Positions 17,220-25,836 of a stretch of DNA of 32,669 nt are shown here, in pieces. Numbering within the stretch: position 1 is the stretch's first letter; each line of letters opens with the position of its first letter. The notes under the pieces were generated by a model that saw nothing but the letters and a program-made list of their open reading frames with translations, was not told the origin of the DNA and searched no databases. The position numbers and the translations under genes are program-made. Origin of the DNA: Sulfurimonas sp. GTDB lineage: Bacteria; Campylobacterota; Campylobacteria; Campylobacterales; Sulfurimonadaceae. The stretch spans positions 1-32,669 of the forward strand of contig JALVXQ010000218.1 of NCBI GenBank assembly GCA_027038255.1. Reading direction: 5' to 3'.

Positions 17220-19037
17220 TTAGTCTATTTTCTCAGCTTTTTTAACATCATAAAGAATATCATCCATTGGGTGACGATACATTGGCATTGCAAGACGTTT
17301 TTCATCAAGTACGTGACCGATGAATCCGATTGAACGACCAACGATGAAGAATGCATTAAGTGTACCTGATTCGATAAACTCGTTGATCTCTTCTTCAGAG
17401 TATCCAAGTGCTCTCCACATATCTACCATTAAGATACCAATAGTACCATCAACGTTAAGAATCAAGTTCTCTTTTTTACTTGTAGTAAGTGCCTCAACAG
17501 TTTTCGCATAGTCAAGAAGTGAATGACTTGGGAAATGCTCTGCTGCAAAATTCATAAGACCCGTTACACGTAAATCTGGATTTTTAAGAGATTTGATACG
17601 GTGACCGATACCCGGAACAGGAACACCCTGCTTTTTCATATACCCTAAAAATTCTGCCGGTGTAAGTTTGTTATCATCAGCATATTTAAAATATTTTGCA
17701 GCACCGTCGATTGCACCACCAAAACGTGGCCCAATTGTTAAAAGACCCGTTACAAGTGACTCAACAACACTTTTTCCAGCACGTGCAGTTACTTTTGCAT
17801 TGTGTGCCCCTGATACTGCCGGACCATGGTCAGCAACAGTTTTGATTACAGTCTCGATGAAGTCTGTAGCCCATTTTGGATACTGTTTTTTGAACCATAG
17901 AAGTGAAATTACATCACCGATTCCTTTACCTGTATCTGGAGTAGCAACTGAAGAGATAGGGAAACCTGCATATGTACACTCTTCACCTCTGTCATCAGAA
18001 ATAGTACAGATAAACTGTTTTGGACGACGTATTTTTGGCACAATATTCATATCTGGTTCTGGAATCTCACCAATAACACCATCTGCTTTTAGTTCTGCAT
18101 ATACTTCATTGATTGTAGCCGGTAGATCATTGAATGATTCCGGTACATAAATACCCGCTTCTGCCATTGCTTTGTTCTTTGCAGCTGCAGTTTCAGCATC
18201 AGCATTTGCAGACGCACCTGCGTGACCAAACTGTACACCTGAACTGAAGTGTTTAGCAATTGTACCAATACACCAAGCAATAACCGGTTTAGTAATTTGA
18301 CCATTTTTAATAGCATCGATTACTTTATACTCTTCAGTACCACCAACTTCACCAAGAAGTACCATATATTTTACATCTGGATTTTTTTCCATTCGAAGCA
18401 TATTGTCAATGAAAACTGACCCAACAAATCTATCTCCACCGATGGCAACACCCTCAGCAATACCATCAGCATTGAGCGCAATGATGTTTGAAAGTTCATT
18501 AAAAAGCCCACCTGAACGCGTTACAAGTCCACATGAACCTGCACGGTGCAGTTTTGAACGTACAATATTTTCAATAGTACCACCGATGTTTGCAATTTTG
18601 AATGCACCCGGAGCAATAGCACCAACAGTAGCAGGCCCGATTACTGTAACACCGGCTTTACGTGCTGTATTGTTCATTTTTCTTGCAAGTCTTTCAGGAA
18701 TACCTTCAGCAGTTACCATGATAGATTTAAATCCACCAAGTTCTACAGCTTCCATTGTTACATCATATGCAGTTCTAAAAGAACCAAAGTTTAAAAGAAC
18801 ATCAGCATTTGGATGATCTTGCTTTGCATCTGCCGTACATTTGTAAAGAGGCAGCATTATCTCTTCTGGTCCCCAGAAGAATTTCTCAAATTTATTACCA
18901 CTTGTTGGAGCTACGATAGCTGCAACCGATGGAGTATCTCTTTTAATTGTGTAATCATAATCAAGCATTCTCTGAATAGCAGTTTTGTTGTTGTTCCAAA
19001 AAATCGCTTGTGTATCTCTAGTATATAATTTTTCCAT
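17220..19037 (-). CDS. aclA: ATP-citrate lyase, catalytic (citrate-synthase-like) subunit
   Basis: VQFGHAGASANA (phospho-His loop), C-terminal citrate-synthase domain (GPAVSGAHNAKVTARAGKSVVESLVTGLLTIGPRFGGAIDGA, VPGIGHRIKS). Confidence 0.95.
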   Translation of the reverse strand: MEKLYTRDTQAIFWNNNKTAIQRMLDYDYTIKRDTPSVAAIVAPTSGNKFEKFFWGPEEIMLPLYKCTADAKQDHPNADVLLNFGSFRTAYDVTMEAVELGGFKSIMVTAEGIPERLARKMNNTARKAGVTVIGPATVGAIAPGAFKIANIGGTIENIVRSKLHRAGSCGLVTRSGGLFNELSNIIALNADGIAEGVAIGGDRFVGSVFIDNMLRMEKNPDVKYMVLLGEVGGTEEYKVIDAIKNGQITKPVIAWCIGTIAKHFSSGVQFGHAGASANADAETAAAKNKAMAEAGIYVPESFNDLPATINEVYAELKADGVIGEIPEPDMNIVPKIRRPKQFICTISDDRGEECTYAGFPISSVATPDTGKGIGDVISLLWFKKQYPKWATDFIETVIKTVADHGPAVSGAHNAKVTARAGKSVVESLVTGLLTIGPRFGGAIDGAAKYFKYADDNKLTPAEFLGYMKKQGVPVPGIGHRIKSLKNPDLRVTGLMNFAAEHFPSHSLLDYAKTVEALTTSKKENLILNVDGTIGILMVDMWRALGYSEEEINEFIESGTLNAFFIVGRSIGFIGHVLDEKRLAMPMYRHPMDDILYDVKKAEKID

Positions 19038-19046
19038 TTTAGCCCC

Positions 19047-20378
19047 TTACTTCTCTAATGCCATTCTAACGATGTCAGTAACGTGTGTTTCTGGTCCGTA
19101 CACTTCAATATAAAGCCCTAATCTATCTGCAGCTTCTTTAATATCTTTTAAGCCTTTTTCGTAGTTTGGTCCACCACGACGAACATAAATTTTCGTATTG
19201 TGTGCTTTGATTTTCTCTGCATTTTCTTCAAATGACTGAATGATACCTGTAAATGTTTTTGCAACATCTGTAAAGTTTGCAATAGCCCCACCAATGATTA
19301 AAATCTTATCTTGACCTTTTGGATCTTTATGACGCGTCATCAAATCAATGATAGTGTCAGCATAAAATTTTGTCTCACCTGTTGTAGGTCCACCTGAGTA
19401 CTCACCGTAGTTTGCGAGGTCTGCAATAGAACCACCGTTTGCTTCAGCAAAATCAGCGATAGTATCTGCATAAACAACAGAAGCGCCACCACCGGCAACC
19501 ATAGTCCAAACTCTACCCATTGGATTAAGAATAGTAAGCTTCAGTGAAGCACCAGACTTACTGTCAGCTTCAGCAATTGCTTTTTCTTCTGGAGATTGAT
19601 CTTCCATTCCAAATGCTGTAGGGTATTCTATATCACCCCATACATCTTTCATCAAGAATCCTGCTGTGTCATCAAGACGTGCAACAAGGTCAAGAATTGC
19701 CATATTGTTACCTTCAAGCATAACAATCGGATTAATTTCTAAATATGCGAAGTTCATATCTCTATAAAATCTAAAAAATGAGAATGCAAATGCTTCAAAT
19801 TGTGCTCTGTTCTCTGCTGGAATATCTGCAGGAATGTTTGCTTTAATCTCATGCTCGATGTCAGCATCTGTCATATCAATAGGAATTACTACTTCATTAA
19901 CTTTTTCATCCCAACCATCTTCAACTTCCATACCACCTTCAGCAGACATGTAGAGTACATCATCTTCACCAACACATGTAGCAGAAATGTAATACTCTTG
20001 CTCTTGAGAGTGTGGAGTAAACGGCTCAATAATGAAATGAGACAATGTACCGTGTTGTCCGGTAAGAAGTGTTGTCGGATGTGAGATTTTTTCATCAATC
20101 CATTTTGCAGCATCTTCTAATGTTACATCACCTGGTTTGTTTGTTTTAAAAAGTACTAAATCATTCTTCCCACGCTTACCAAACAACATATCTGGTTTTG
20201 CAACTAATGGTTCTTGTTTTAACCATTCAAAACCATGTTCTTCAGCCTTTGCTAAAAGTTCTGCTCCATTTGTAACAAGAACAGATTTGAATCCATAATG
20301 GAATCCACTAAAATATTTTTCCCACTGTTTAGAAAAAAGTGCTTTACCGTCGTATTCACGTATCGCTTTTTGAGCCAT
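19047..20378 (-). CDS. aclB: ATP-citrate lyase, ATP-grasp/CoA-ligase-like subunit
   Basis: ATP-grasp-like N-terminus, FAYLEINPIVML, VVAGGGASVVYADTIADFAEANGG; immediately upstream of aclA. Confidence 0.93.
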   Translation of the reverse strand: MAQKAIREYDGKALFSKQWEKYFSGFHYGFKSVLVTNGAELLAKAEEHGFEWLKQEPLVAKPDMLFGKRGKNDLVLFKTNKPGDVTLEDAAKWIDEKISHPTTLLTGQHGTLSHFIIEPFTPHSQEQEYYISATCVGEDDVLYMSAEGGMEVEDGWDEKVNEVVIPIDMTDADIEHEIKANIPADIPAENRAQFEAFAFSFFRFYRDMNFAYLEINPIVMLEGNNMAILDLVARLDDTAGFLMKDVWGDIEYPTAFGMEDQSPEEKAIAEADSKSGASLKLTILNPMGRVWTMVAGGGASVVYADTIADFAEANGGSIADLANYGEYSGGPTTGETKFYADTIIDLMTRHKDPKGQDKILIIGGAIANFTDVAKTFTGIIQSFEENAEKIKAHNTKIYVRRGGPNYEKGLKDIKEAADRLGLYIEVYGPETHVTDIVRMALEK

Positions 20379-20457
20379 AGAAACTCCCTATTTTGATATT
20401 TGTGGGTAATTCTAGCATAAACTCATTTAATAAATATCTTTGCTTTATCTTAACTTT

Positions 20458-21660
20458 CTAATTGCTCTGTTTAATGTTTAATTTTGTAACAGTAGCTTTG
20501 TAGAGAATTTTATTTTTGTAACTTATAGTTACATCTGCCTCTTTTTTGCTCTTGTTTGGCAGTTCTTTTAAGATGTTTTCTGTGCATTTTTTAACATCAT
20601 AGAAACGTAAACGCTTTTGCATCTTTTCATCTGCCGTTACACAGTGAATTCCTTTTGCTTTTAGCTTCTCTGCCAGCTCTTTTGCAATATTTACATTGTA
20701 GGCAAAATTCTTTTTAGGATTATCTAAAACGAGGTAGAGCTCTTTATTGAAAAAGACGACCAAAGTATTACTTATAAGAAGAACAAAGGCCAATATAAAT
20801 ATTGCTCGATAACCTCGCCGGTGCTCTTTAAGACGCACACGGTACGAACTTGCAAAAGTCTGCGCGGCCAGAGGAAGCGCAACAATCAGATAGGGTGCGA
20901 AGTGCTCTATATTTATTTTTTGACGAAACGAAACAAGCAGAGAAAAAAGCAGTGCTGTTGAGGCAATGTACCACATTTTGTCTCTTTTATCGGCAAGGTA
21001 GCGTCTGTAGAGCACATAAAAAAGATAGATAAAGATAACAGGAGTAAAAATAGCACTGTAAATACCGATGGTGTCTAAAAAATGACCTCTTGGAAAGCCG
21101 TAAATATCAAAACCATAGAGATAGGAGGAGAGGAAAAAAAGCATTATATTGTAAGCAAACTCTTTTTTGTGTTTGTGAAAGAGCGCATAGAGTGCAACTC
21201 CTAAAAAGAGGTAGACAAAACCTACATCAATCAAAGCATATACGAATAGCAGTAGATTTATAAAGAGTTTTGAACACTTCTCTTCAAGGTAGAGGTACAG
21301 AAGCAGTCCAAAGATGATAAGTCCGGCATGATTGACCATCAAGGCCGAACTGATAACACCGGGAAGCAGAACAAAAGTAAGCAGCAGCCAGAGTCTGTTT
21401 CGCTCACTTGTCAAATAACGACCTGAAACAAGATATATCAAAACAGCACTGAGCAGGTGCATCGCAATAAATACAAAGCGAAGCCCAAAGGCATTGTGTC
21501 CAAAAAGCGCTAAAGAGGATTTAACAAGCAGCTGCAGAAAAGAGAAATTTCCATAGAGTATATCTGCTCCACTTGAAGATATAGAAATATGAGAAGCCTC
21601 AAAGAAGAGAATAAGTGCATCTATTCCTAAAATCAGAAATAAGATGATTCTATATTTCAT
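20458..21660 (-). CDS. Polytopic membrane glycosyltransferase-like protein (ArnT/GT39-like)
   Basis: Many TM helices; LALFGHNAFGLRFVFIAMHLLSAVLIYLVSGRYL resembles the GT39/ArnT N-terminal region. Confidence 0.55.
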   Translation of the reverse strand: MKYRIILFLILGIDALILFFEASHISISSSGADILYGNFSFLQLLVKSSLALFGHNAFGLRFVFIAMHLLSAVLIYLVSGRYLTSERNRLWLLLTFVLLPGVISSALMVNHAGLIIFGLLLYLYLEEKCSKLFINLLLFVYALIDVGFVYLFLGVALYALFHKHKKEFAYNIMLFFLSSYLYGFDIYGFPRGHFLDTIGIYSAIFTPVIFIYLFYVLYRRYLADKRDKMWYIASTALLFSLLVSFRQKINIEHFAPYLIVALPLAAQTFASSYRVRLKEHRRGYRAIFILAFVLLISNTLVVFFNKELYLVLDNPKKNFAYNVNIAKELAEKLKAKGIHCVTADEKMQKRLRFYDVKKCTENILKELPNKSKKEADVTISYKNKILYKATVTKLNIKQSN

Positions 21661-22226
21661 AATTTTAAGAAGTTTCCTATCATCTCATGGCCATATTCAC
21701 TCATAATAGACTCCGGATGAAACTGTACACCGTAGATATTTTTGTCCTTGATTTTAAGCGCCATAATCTCTTCATCATCTGTTGAGTAGGCTTTAGGCTC
21801 AATCACATCCGGCAGAGTGTTTTTATCGACGATTAAAGAGTGGTAACGCGTCGCGACGAACTCACGCGGGAGGTCTTTAAAAATCGCACACTCTGAGTTC
21901 TGCTGCATCGTCGATGTCTTTCCGTGCATCATATTCTTTGCTCTGACAACATCCCCACCAAAAACCTGCGCGATGCTCTGATGCCCAAGACAAATACCTA
22001 AAATAGGCACTTTATCTTTAAAATGTTTAATAACATCAAGTGTAATCCCCGCTTCATCAGGAGAGGCAGGACCCGGAGAGATGATGATCTTCTCAGGATG
22101 CAGCGCTGCAATCTCCTCCACACTCATCTCATCATTTCTAATAACCTTCAGATCCGCACCAAGCTCACGGCAATACTGCACTATATTGTAAGTAAAACTA
22201 TCATAATTATCTATCATTAATATCAT
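21657..22226 (-). CDS. Anthranilate/aminodeoxychorismate synthase component II (glutamine amidotransferase)
   Basis: MILMIDNYDSFTYNIVQYCRELGAD, GICLGHQSIAQVFGGDVV, VQFHPESIMSEYG. Sequence alone does not separate trpG from pabA. Confidence 0.93.
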   Translation of the reverse strand: MILMIDNYDSFTYNIVQYCRELGADLKVIRNDEMSVEEIAALHPEKIIISPGPASPDEAGITLDVIKHFKDKVPILGICLGHQSIAQVFGGDVVRAKNMMHGKTSTMQQNSECAIFKDLPREFVATRYHSLIVDKNTLPDVIEPKAYSTDDEEIMALKIKDKNIYGVQFHPESIMSEYGHEMIGNFLKL

Positions 22227-22281
22227 ATTTTATTTTTTTCCTCAAAACTCTTATGCTGATTATATCAAATTAAAAATTAAC

Positions 22282-22884
22282 TTAGTATGTCTCTCTATGC
22301 ATCGCTACCAATTTTACATAATTACCACTATCTGCATTTTTTAGTGCTTGTATATATTCATCTCTTCTAGTATTTTCTTTAGAGAGTAAATTCTCTTGCC
22401 ATTTTACCGGCATAGAACCATTTTGTCTTAGGTAGATATTTGCTAACATTCTGCTCCATCTGCCATTTCCATTTTGAAAAGGGTGTATCTGTACCGCTCT
22501 GTGATGAATACGGGCAGCTGTTTCATAGATGTCATATGTTTTATATTCATCCCAATAAGCGATATCGTCTGCCAACTCTTTGAGTGCTGTAGGTACTTGA
22601 TACGCTTTTATCCCTATTGAGAGTTCACCTGATCTCAACTTGCCTGCCCACTCCCAAACATTACCAAACATCTCATAATGCAATTGCTGTAGCCATTCAT
22701 AAGTAAACGGTGCTATTTTTTTAGATGGTGGAGCTGAGAGATATTTCAATGTTGCAAGTGCTATATTGTTCGCTTCTGCCTCATATACTTCTTTGAGAGT
22801 ATAAACCCTATGGCTTGGTAGTTTGAGTCCTGATATCTCATCAAGTGGTGTAGCGTCATCTATAGGCTTTGTAGAGTTTATCAT
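22282..22884 (-). CDS. Fic/DOC domain protein of the 'mobile mystery protein B' type
   Basis: Fic motif HPFQNGNGRWSR, plus LHYEMFGNVWEWAGKLRSGELSIG and DDIAYWDEYKTYDIYETAARIHHRAVQIHPF. Confidence 0.9.
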   Translation of the reverse strand: MINSTKPIDDATPLDEISGLKLPSHRVYTLKEVYEAEANNIALATLKYLSAPPSKKIAPFTYEWLQQLHYEMFGNVWEWAGKLRSGELSIGIKAYQVPTALKELADDIAYWDEYKTYDIYETAARIHHRAVQIHPFQNGNGRWSRMLANIYLRQNGSMPVKWQENLLSKENTRRDEYIQALKNADSGNYVKLVAMHRETY

Positions 22885-23265
22885 TTAAGCTACCCAAAGA
22901 GTATTTTTGTAATCACCATGTAAAAACTCATTTTCATACATAGATATTATCTTTTTAAGACTAGCATCTTCTAAGCCTTGCATTTCAAGTGCTGATGTCC
23001 CTTGCACGATGGAAGCTAAATAGAGTGCTTTCTCTTTTGCTCTTTGTTTTTGTAGCTCTTTTAAGGGTATTTGTTCATTTCCTGCAAAATCCAAACCCAA
23101 AAGGTTTGTAACTGCCTCAATAGTGCTTAGTTTCACATCTTCATTTTTTAAAAGACGATTAATAGTACGAACTCCAACACCACTCAGCTTTGCTAAGTTT
23201 TCAACAGTGATGCCAAGCTGCTCTTTTCTAGCAATAATTTGCTCTATTAATTCTAAACGCTTCAT
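22885..23265 (-). CDS. HTH (XRE-like) regulator / putative antitoxin partner of Fic protein
   Basis: GITVENLAKLSGVGVRTINRLLKNEDVKLSTIEAVTNLLGL is a helix-turn-helix; 0-nt gap to the fic ORF (ends 22885, fic begins 22884). Confidence 0.85.
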   Translation of the reverse strand: MKRLELIEQIIARKEQLGITVENLAKLSGVGVRTINRLLKNEDVKLSTIEAVTNLLGLDFAGNEQIPLKELQKQRAKEKALYLASIVQGTSALEMQGLEDASLKKIISMYENEFLHGDYKNTLWVA

Positions 23266-23279
23266 AAGAACTCCTTGAT

Positions 23280-23302
23280 TGCCATTATGCCATAAATGGC
23301 AT
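23280..23302 (-). promoter_or_regulatory. Operator-like repeat upstream of the HTH-fic operon
   Basis: TGCCATTATGCCATAAATGGCAT: inverted repeat ATGCCAT-AA-ATGGCAT (23287-23302) plus an additional direct half-site TGCCAT (23280-23285), about 15-37 nt upstream of the HTH start. Confidence 0.6.
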
Positions 23303-23341
23303 TAAGAAATGTAAATTATATATAAAAGCATCACCTAATTT

Positions 23342-23998
23342 CTATTTTAAGTTTATTTTTTCTGGCATATGACCGAACAAGTCAAAAAAGATTTTGCTCA
23401 TGTCTATGTTTATTTGCTTTTTTACATAAAAATATTTTTTAACTTCATTATACTCATCCTGAGTTGTAGGAAAAATATTAATAAACTTATTATCTGCAAA
23501 AACAATGATGGCATCATAGAAACGATAACTCTTATAACTATCTTTATAAATATGAAACAAAAATTTATTAATCAGCAATGCTATATTCATATAAATTGCA
23601 ATTGGAAATAAAATATAAGACATCAATTTTCCGAAATCATTTGGATATTGGCTTTTATGGTATAAATCACTAAATGTTTTTCGTATCTCTGTTATATCAT
23701 TAAGATTTATCTTTTCTAAGATAATATCATTGTGAAGCAGTAGTATCTCATTATCAAGTAGTTTAACTTTTCTTTTTTTCTTTGTTTTTATATATCCATA
23801 AATATATGGAAACATCAATATTGGAAGAATTACAAACACATTAAAAGACAATGATTGTGAAGATATACCACCTGGATTGGAAATATATATTAAAATAACT
23901 AATGGAATTCCAGTTACTGTCCATAATGCCAGAAATAAAGGATTATAATCTTCAATAACAATTGGATTTTTATCATAATCCCTATTTATATTTTTCAT
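23342..23998 (-). CDS. Hypothetical protein with TM segments
   Basis: 218-aa ORF with two hydrophobic segments near the N-terminus and another about aa 125-145; 4-nt overlap with the upstream transporter gene. Confidence 0.6.
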   Translation of the reverse strand: MKNINRDYDKNPIVIEDYNPLFLALWTVTGIPLVILIYISNPGGISSQSLSFNVFVILPILMFPYIYGYIKTKKKRKVKLLDNEILLLHNDIILEKINLNDITEIRKTFSDLYHKSQYPNDFGKLMSYILFPIAIYMNIALLINKFLFHIYKDSYKSYRFYDAIIVFADNKFINIFPTTQDEYNEVKKYFYVKKQINIDMSKIFFDLFGHMPEKINLK

Positions 23999-25023
23999 TT
24001 TTTTTCTAAGCTTTCACCACTACCAAGTAAAACTGCTATCCATTTCGTATTGTCGTTAGCTGCAAATACAATTTTTGCCATGATGGTGAGTGGGATCGAG
24101 AGCAGCATGCCGACAAGTCCTAACAGCCATCCCCAAAATATCAAAGAGATGAAAACAACTAGAGTGGAGAGTCCTAAACCTCTTCCCATCACTTTTGGCT
24201 CGACAATAGAGCCGATGATTACATTTACTAAAAGATAAAGAACAGAGACGAGTAAGGCAGAAAAAGCACCTAACTGAACAAGTGTTATTAAAACTGCAGG
24301 AACGGCGGCGATGATAGAGCCGATGTTTGGAATGAAGTTGAGCAAAAATGCTAGAACACCCCATAAAAATGCATAATCCGTCCCTATTAACGTTAAAGCA
24401 ACATAGACTATGAAACCTGTTAAAAGAGATATAAGTGCTTTGATGACCATATAACTTTTTATCTGAGAAAAGATCTGGTTGATGTGTTTCATCGTTTCTT
24501 TATCTTTGTCTGCGAACTCTATTTTAGCACTAAAATGCTGTGATTCAAGCAACATAAAGACAACTGTCAAAACAACGATAAAACCATTTGTAAAGATGGA
24601 ACTGATGCCTTCTATAATGGCAGTTGAGAAGCGCATAATCTGCTTTGAGTTTATTAAACTGGATATTTCACTTGCAGGTATCTCCAGACCAAAGCCATTC
24701 ATGAAAGTTGCAAGAGACTCATAGTAAGTAGTCAATTTCGCGGCATAGAGGTCGATATTTGCACTAAATTGATGCACAGAAGTTCCGATGAGCTTTGCGA
24801 TGAGCGCCAAAAATATCAAGAACACTCCCATTACAAGCGTAATGGAAATGATGTCTGGAATGCCTTTTGAGCGAAAAAAGTTATAGGAAGGAGAAAGGAT
24901 AATAGCGATAAACAAAGAGAGTAAAAAAGGGACAATGATGACAGAAGCGAACTTCACACCTGCCAGTACAATTATAACACTTGCCATCACTATGAAATAG
25001 TAACCGAGTTGCGTCTCTTTCAT
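23995..25023 (-). CDS. AI-2E family transporter / PerM-like permease
   Basis: MASVIIVLAGVKFASVIIVPFLLSLFIAIILSP, LWGVLAFLLNFIPNIGSIIAAVPAVLI, VEPKVMGRGLGLSTLVVFISLIFWGWLLGLVGMLLSIPL. Internal ATG at 25023 preferred over the ORF start at 25191. Confidence 0.9.
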   Translation of the reverse strand: MKETQLGYYFIVMASVIIVLAGVKFASVIIVPFLLSLFIAIILSPSYNFFRSKGIPDIISITLVMGVFLIFLALIAKLIGTSVHQFSANIDLYAAKLTTYYESLATFMNGFGLEIPASEISSLINSKQIMRFSTAIIEGISSIFTNGFIVVLTVVFMLLESQHFSAKIEFADKDKETMKHINQIFSQIKSYMVIKALISLLTGFIVYVALTLIGTDYAFLWGVLAFLLNFIPNIGSIIAAVPAVLITLVQLGAFSALLVSVLYLLVNVIIGSIVEPKVMGRGLGLSTLVVFISLIFWGWLLGLVGMLLSIPLTIMAKIVFAANDNTKWIAVLLGSGESLEKK

Positions 25024-25034
25024 ACTCTTTTCCT

Positions 25035-25835
25035 TTATGTTTGTATCTCTTTTTGGTTGGTAAGTTGCTGCAGATAGTTTGAGATATTGATGAGTGAAAA
25101 TGTTACCAAAAATATCATAAGACCTGGAAAGAAACTCACCCACCATGCAATCTCCACAACATCTTTTCCACCGCTTAGAATCGTTCCCCAACTCATCTGC
25201 GGAGCAACGATGCCAAGTCCTAAAAAACTCAGCCCTGACTCTGCAAGTATAGCACCGCCAACACCAAAAGTAAAACTGACAAAGAAAATGGGTGCCAAGA
25301 GAGGTGCATAGTATTTCAAAAGTATTTTACTTTTTTTAACTTTTGCAATGTTGAGTATCTTAATGTAGGGCTGTGAGGTGATTTTAAAACTCTCAGAGCG
25401 AATCAGCCTCGCTGTTGTCATCCAACCTGTTATAGATATAATGACTATGAGTACCAGGGCTGAAGCATTAACATACGAAACAAGCGCTAATAGTAAAAAG
25501 AAGGTAGGAAAAGTTAAAAACAGATCAACAATAACAATAAAACTTTTATCCACAAGCCCACGAAAATATCCGGCAATAGAGCCAAACATAAGCCCGATAA
25601 ACGAAGCTATCAGAGCACTGCCCACACCAATCGTCAAAGAGACTTTCCCACCCTCAATCAAACGAGCCAATATATCTCGACCCAGTCTGTCAGTGCCAAG
25701 AGGATGCTGTAAGGAAGGTGCCAGCAAAATGGAGTGTGCGTCTAAAGCGTAAGGGCTCACATGGTAAAATAAAAAACCAAAAAAGGCAAAAAAGAAAATG
25801 GAAAAAAGTAAAACAATACTGATTTTAGGAACCAC
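25035..25835 (-). CDS. ABC transporter permease, DppC/OppC family
   Basis: HPLGTDRLGRDILARLIEGGKVSLTIGV, EAA-like loop AESGLSFLGLGIVAPQMSWGTIL. Confidence 0.9.
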   Translation of the reverse strand: MVPKISIVLLFSIFFFAFFGFLFYHVSPYALDAHSILLAPSLQHPLGTDRLGRDILARLIEGGKVSLTIGVGSALIASFIGLMFGSIAGYFRGLVDKSFIVIVDLFLTFPTFFLLLALVSYVNASALVLIVIISITGWMTTARLIRSESFKITSQPYIKILNIAKVKKSKILLKYYAPLLAPIFFVSFTFGVGGAILAESGLSFLGLGIVAPQMSWGTILSGGKDVVEIAWWVSFFPGLMIFLVTFSLINISNYLQQLTNQKEIQT

Positions 25836-25836
25836 T

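Noticed and set aside
17668-18150. 160-aa + strand ORF inside aclA
   Set aside because: Antisense to a strongly identified gene; same reasoning for 18403-18816 and the shadow ORFs in hldE, ccoI, aclB and the transporter.
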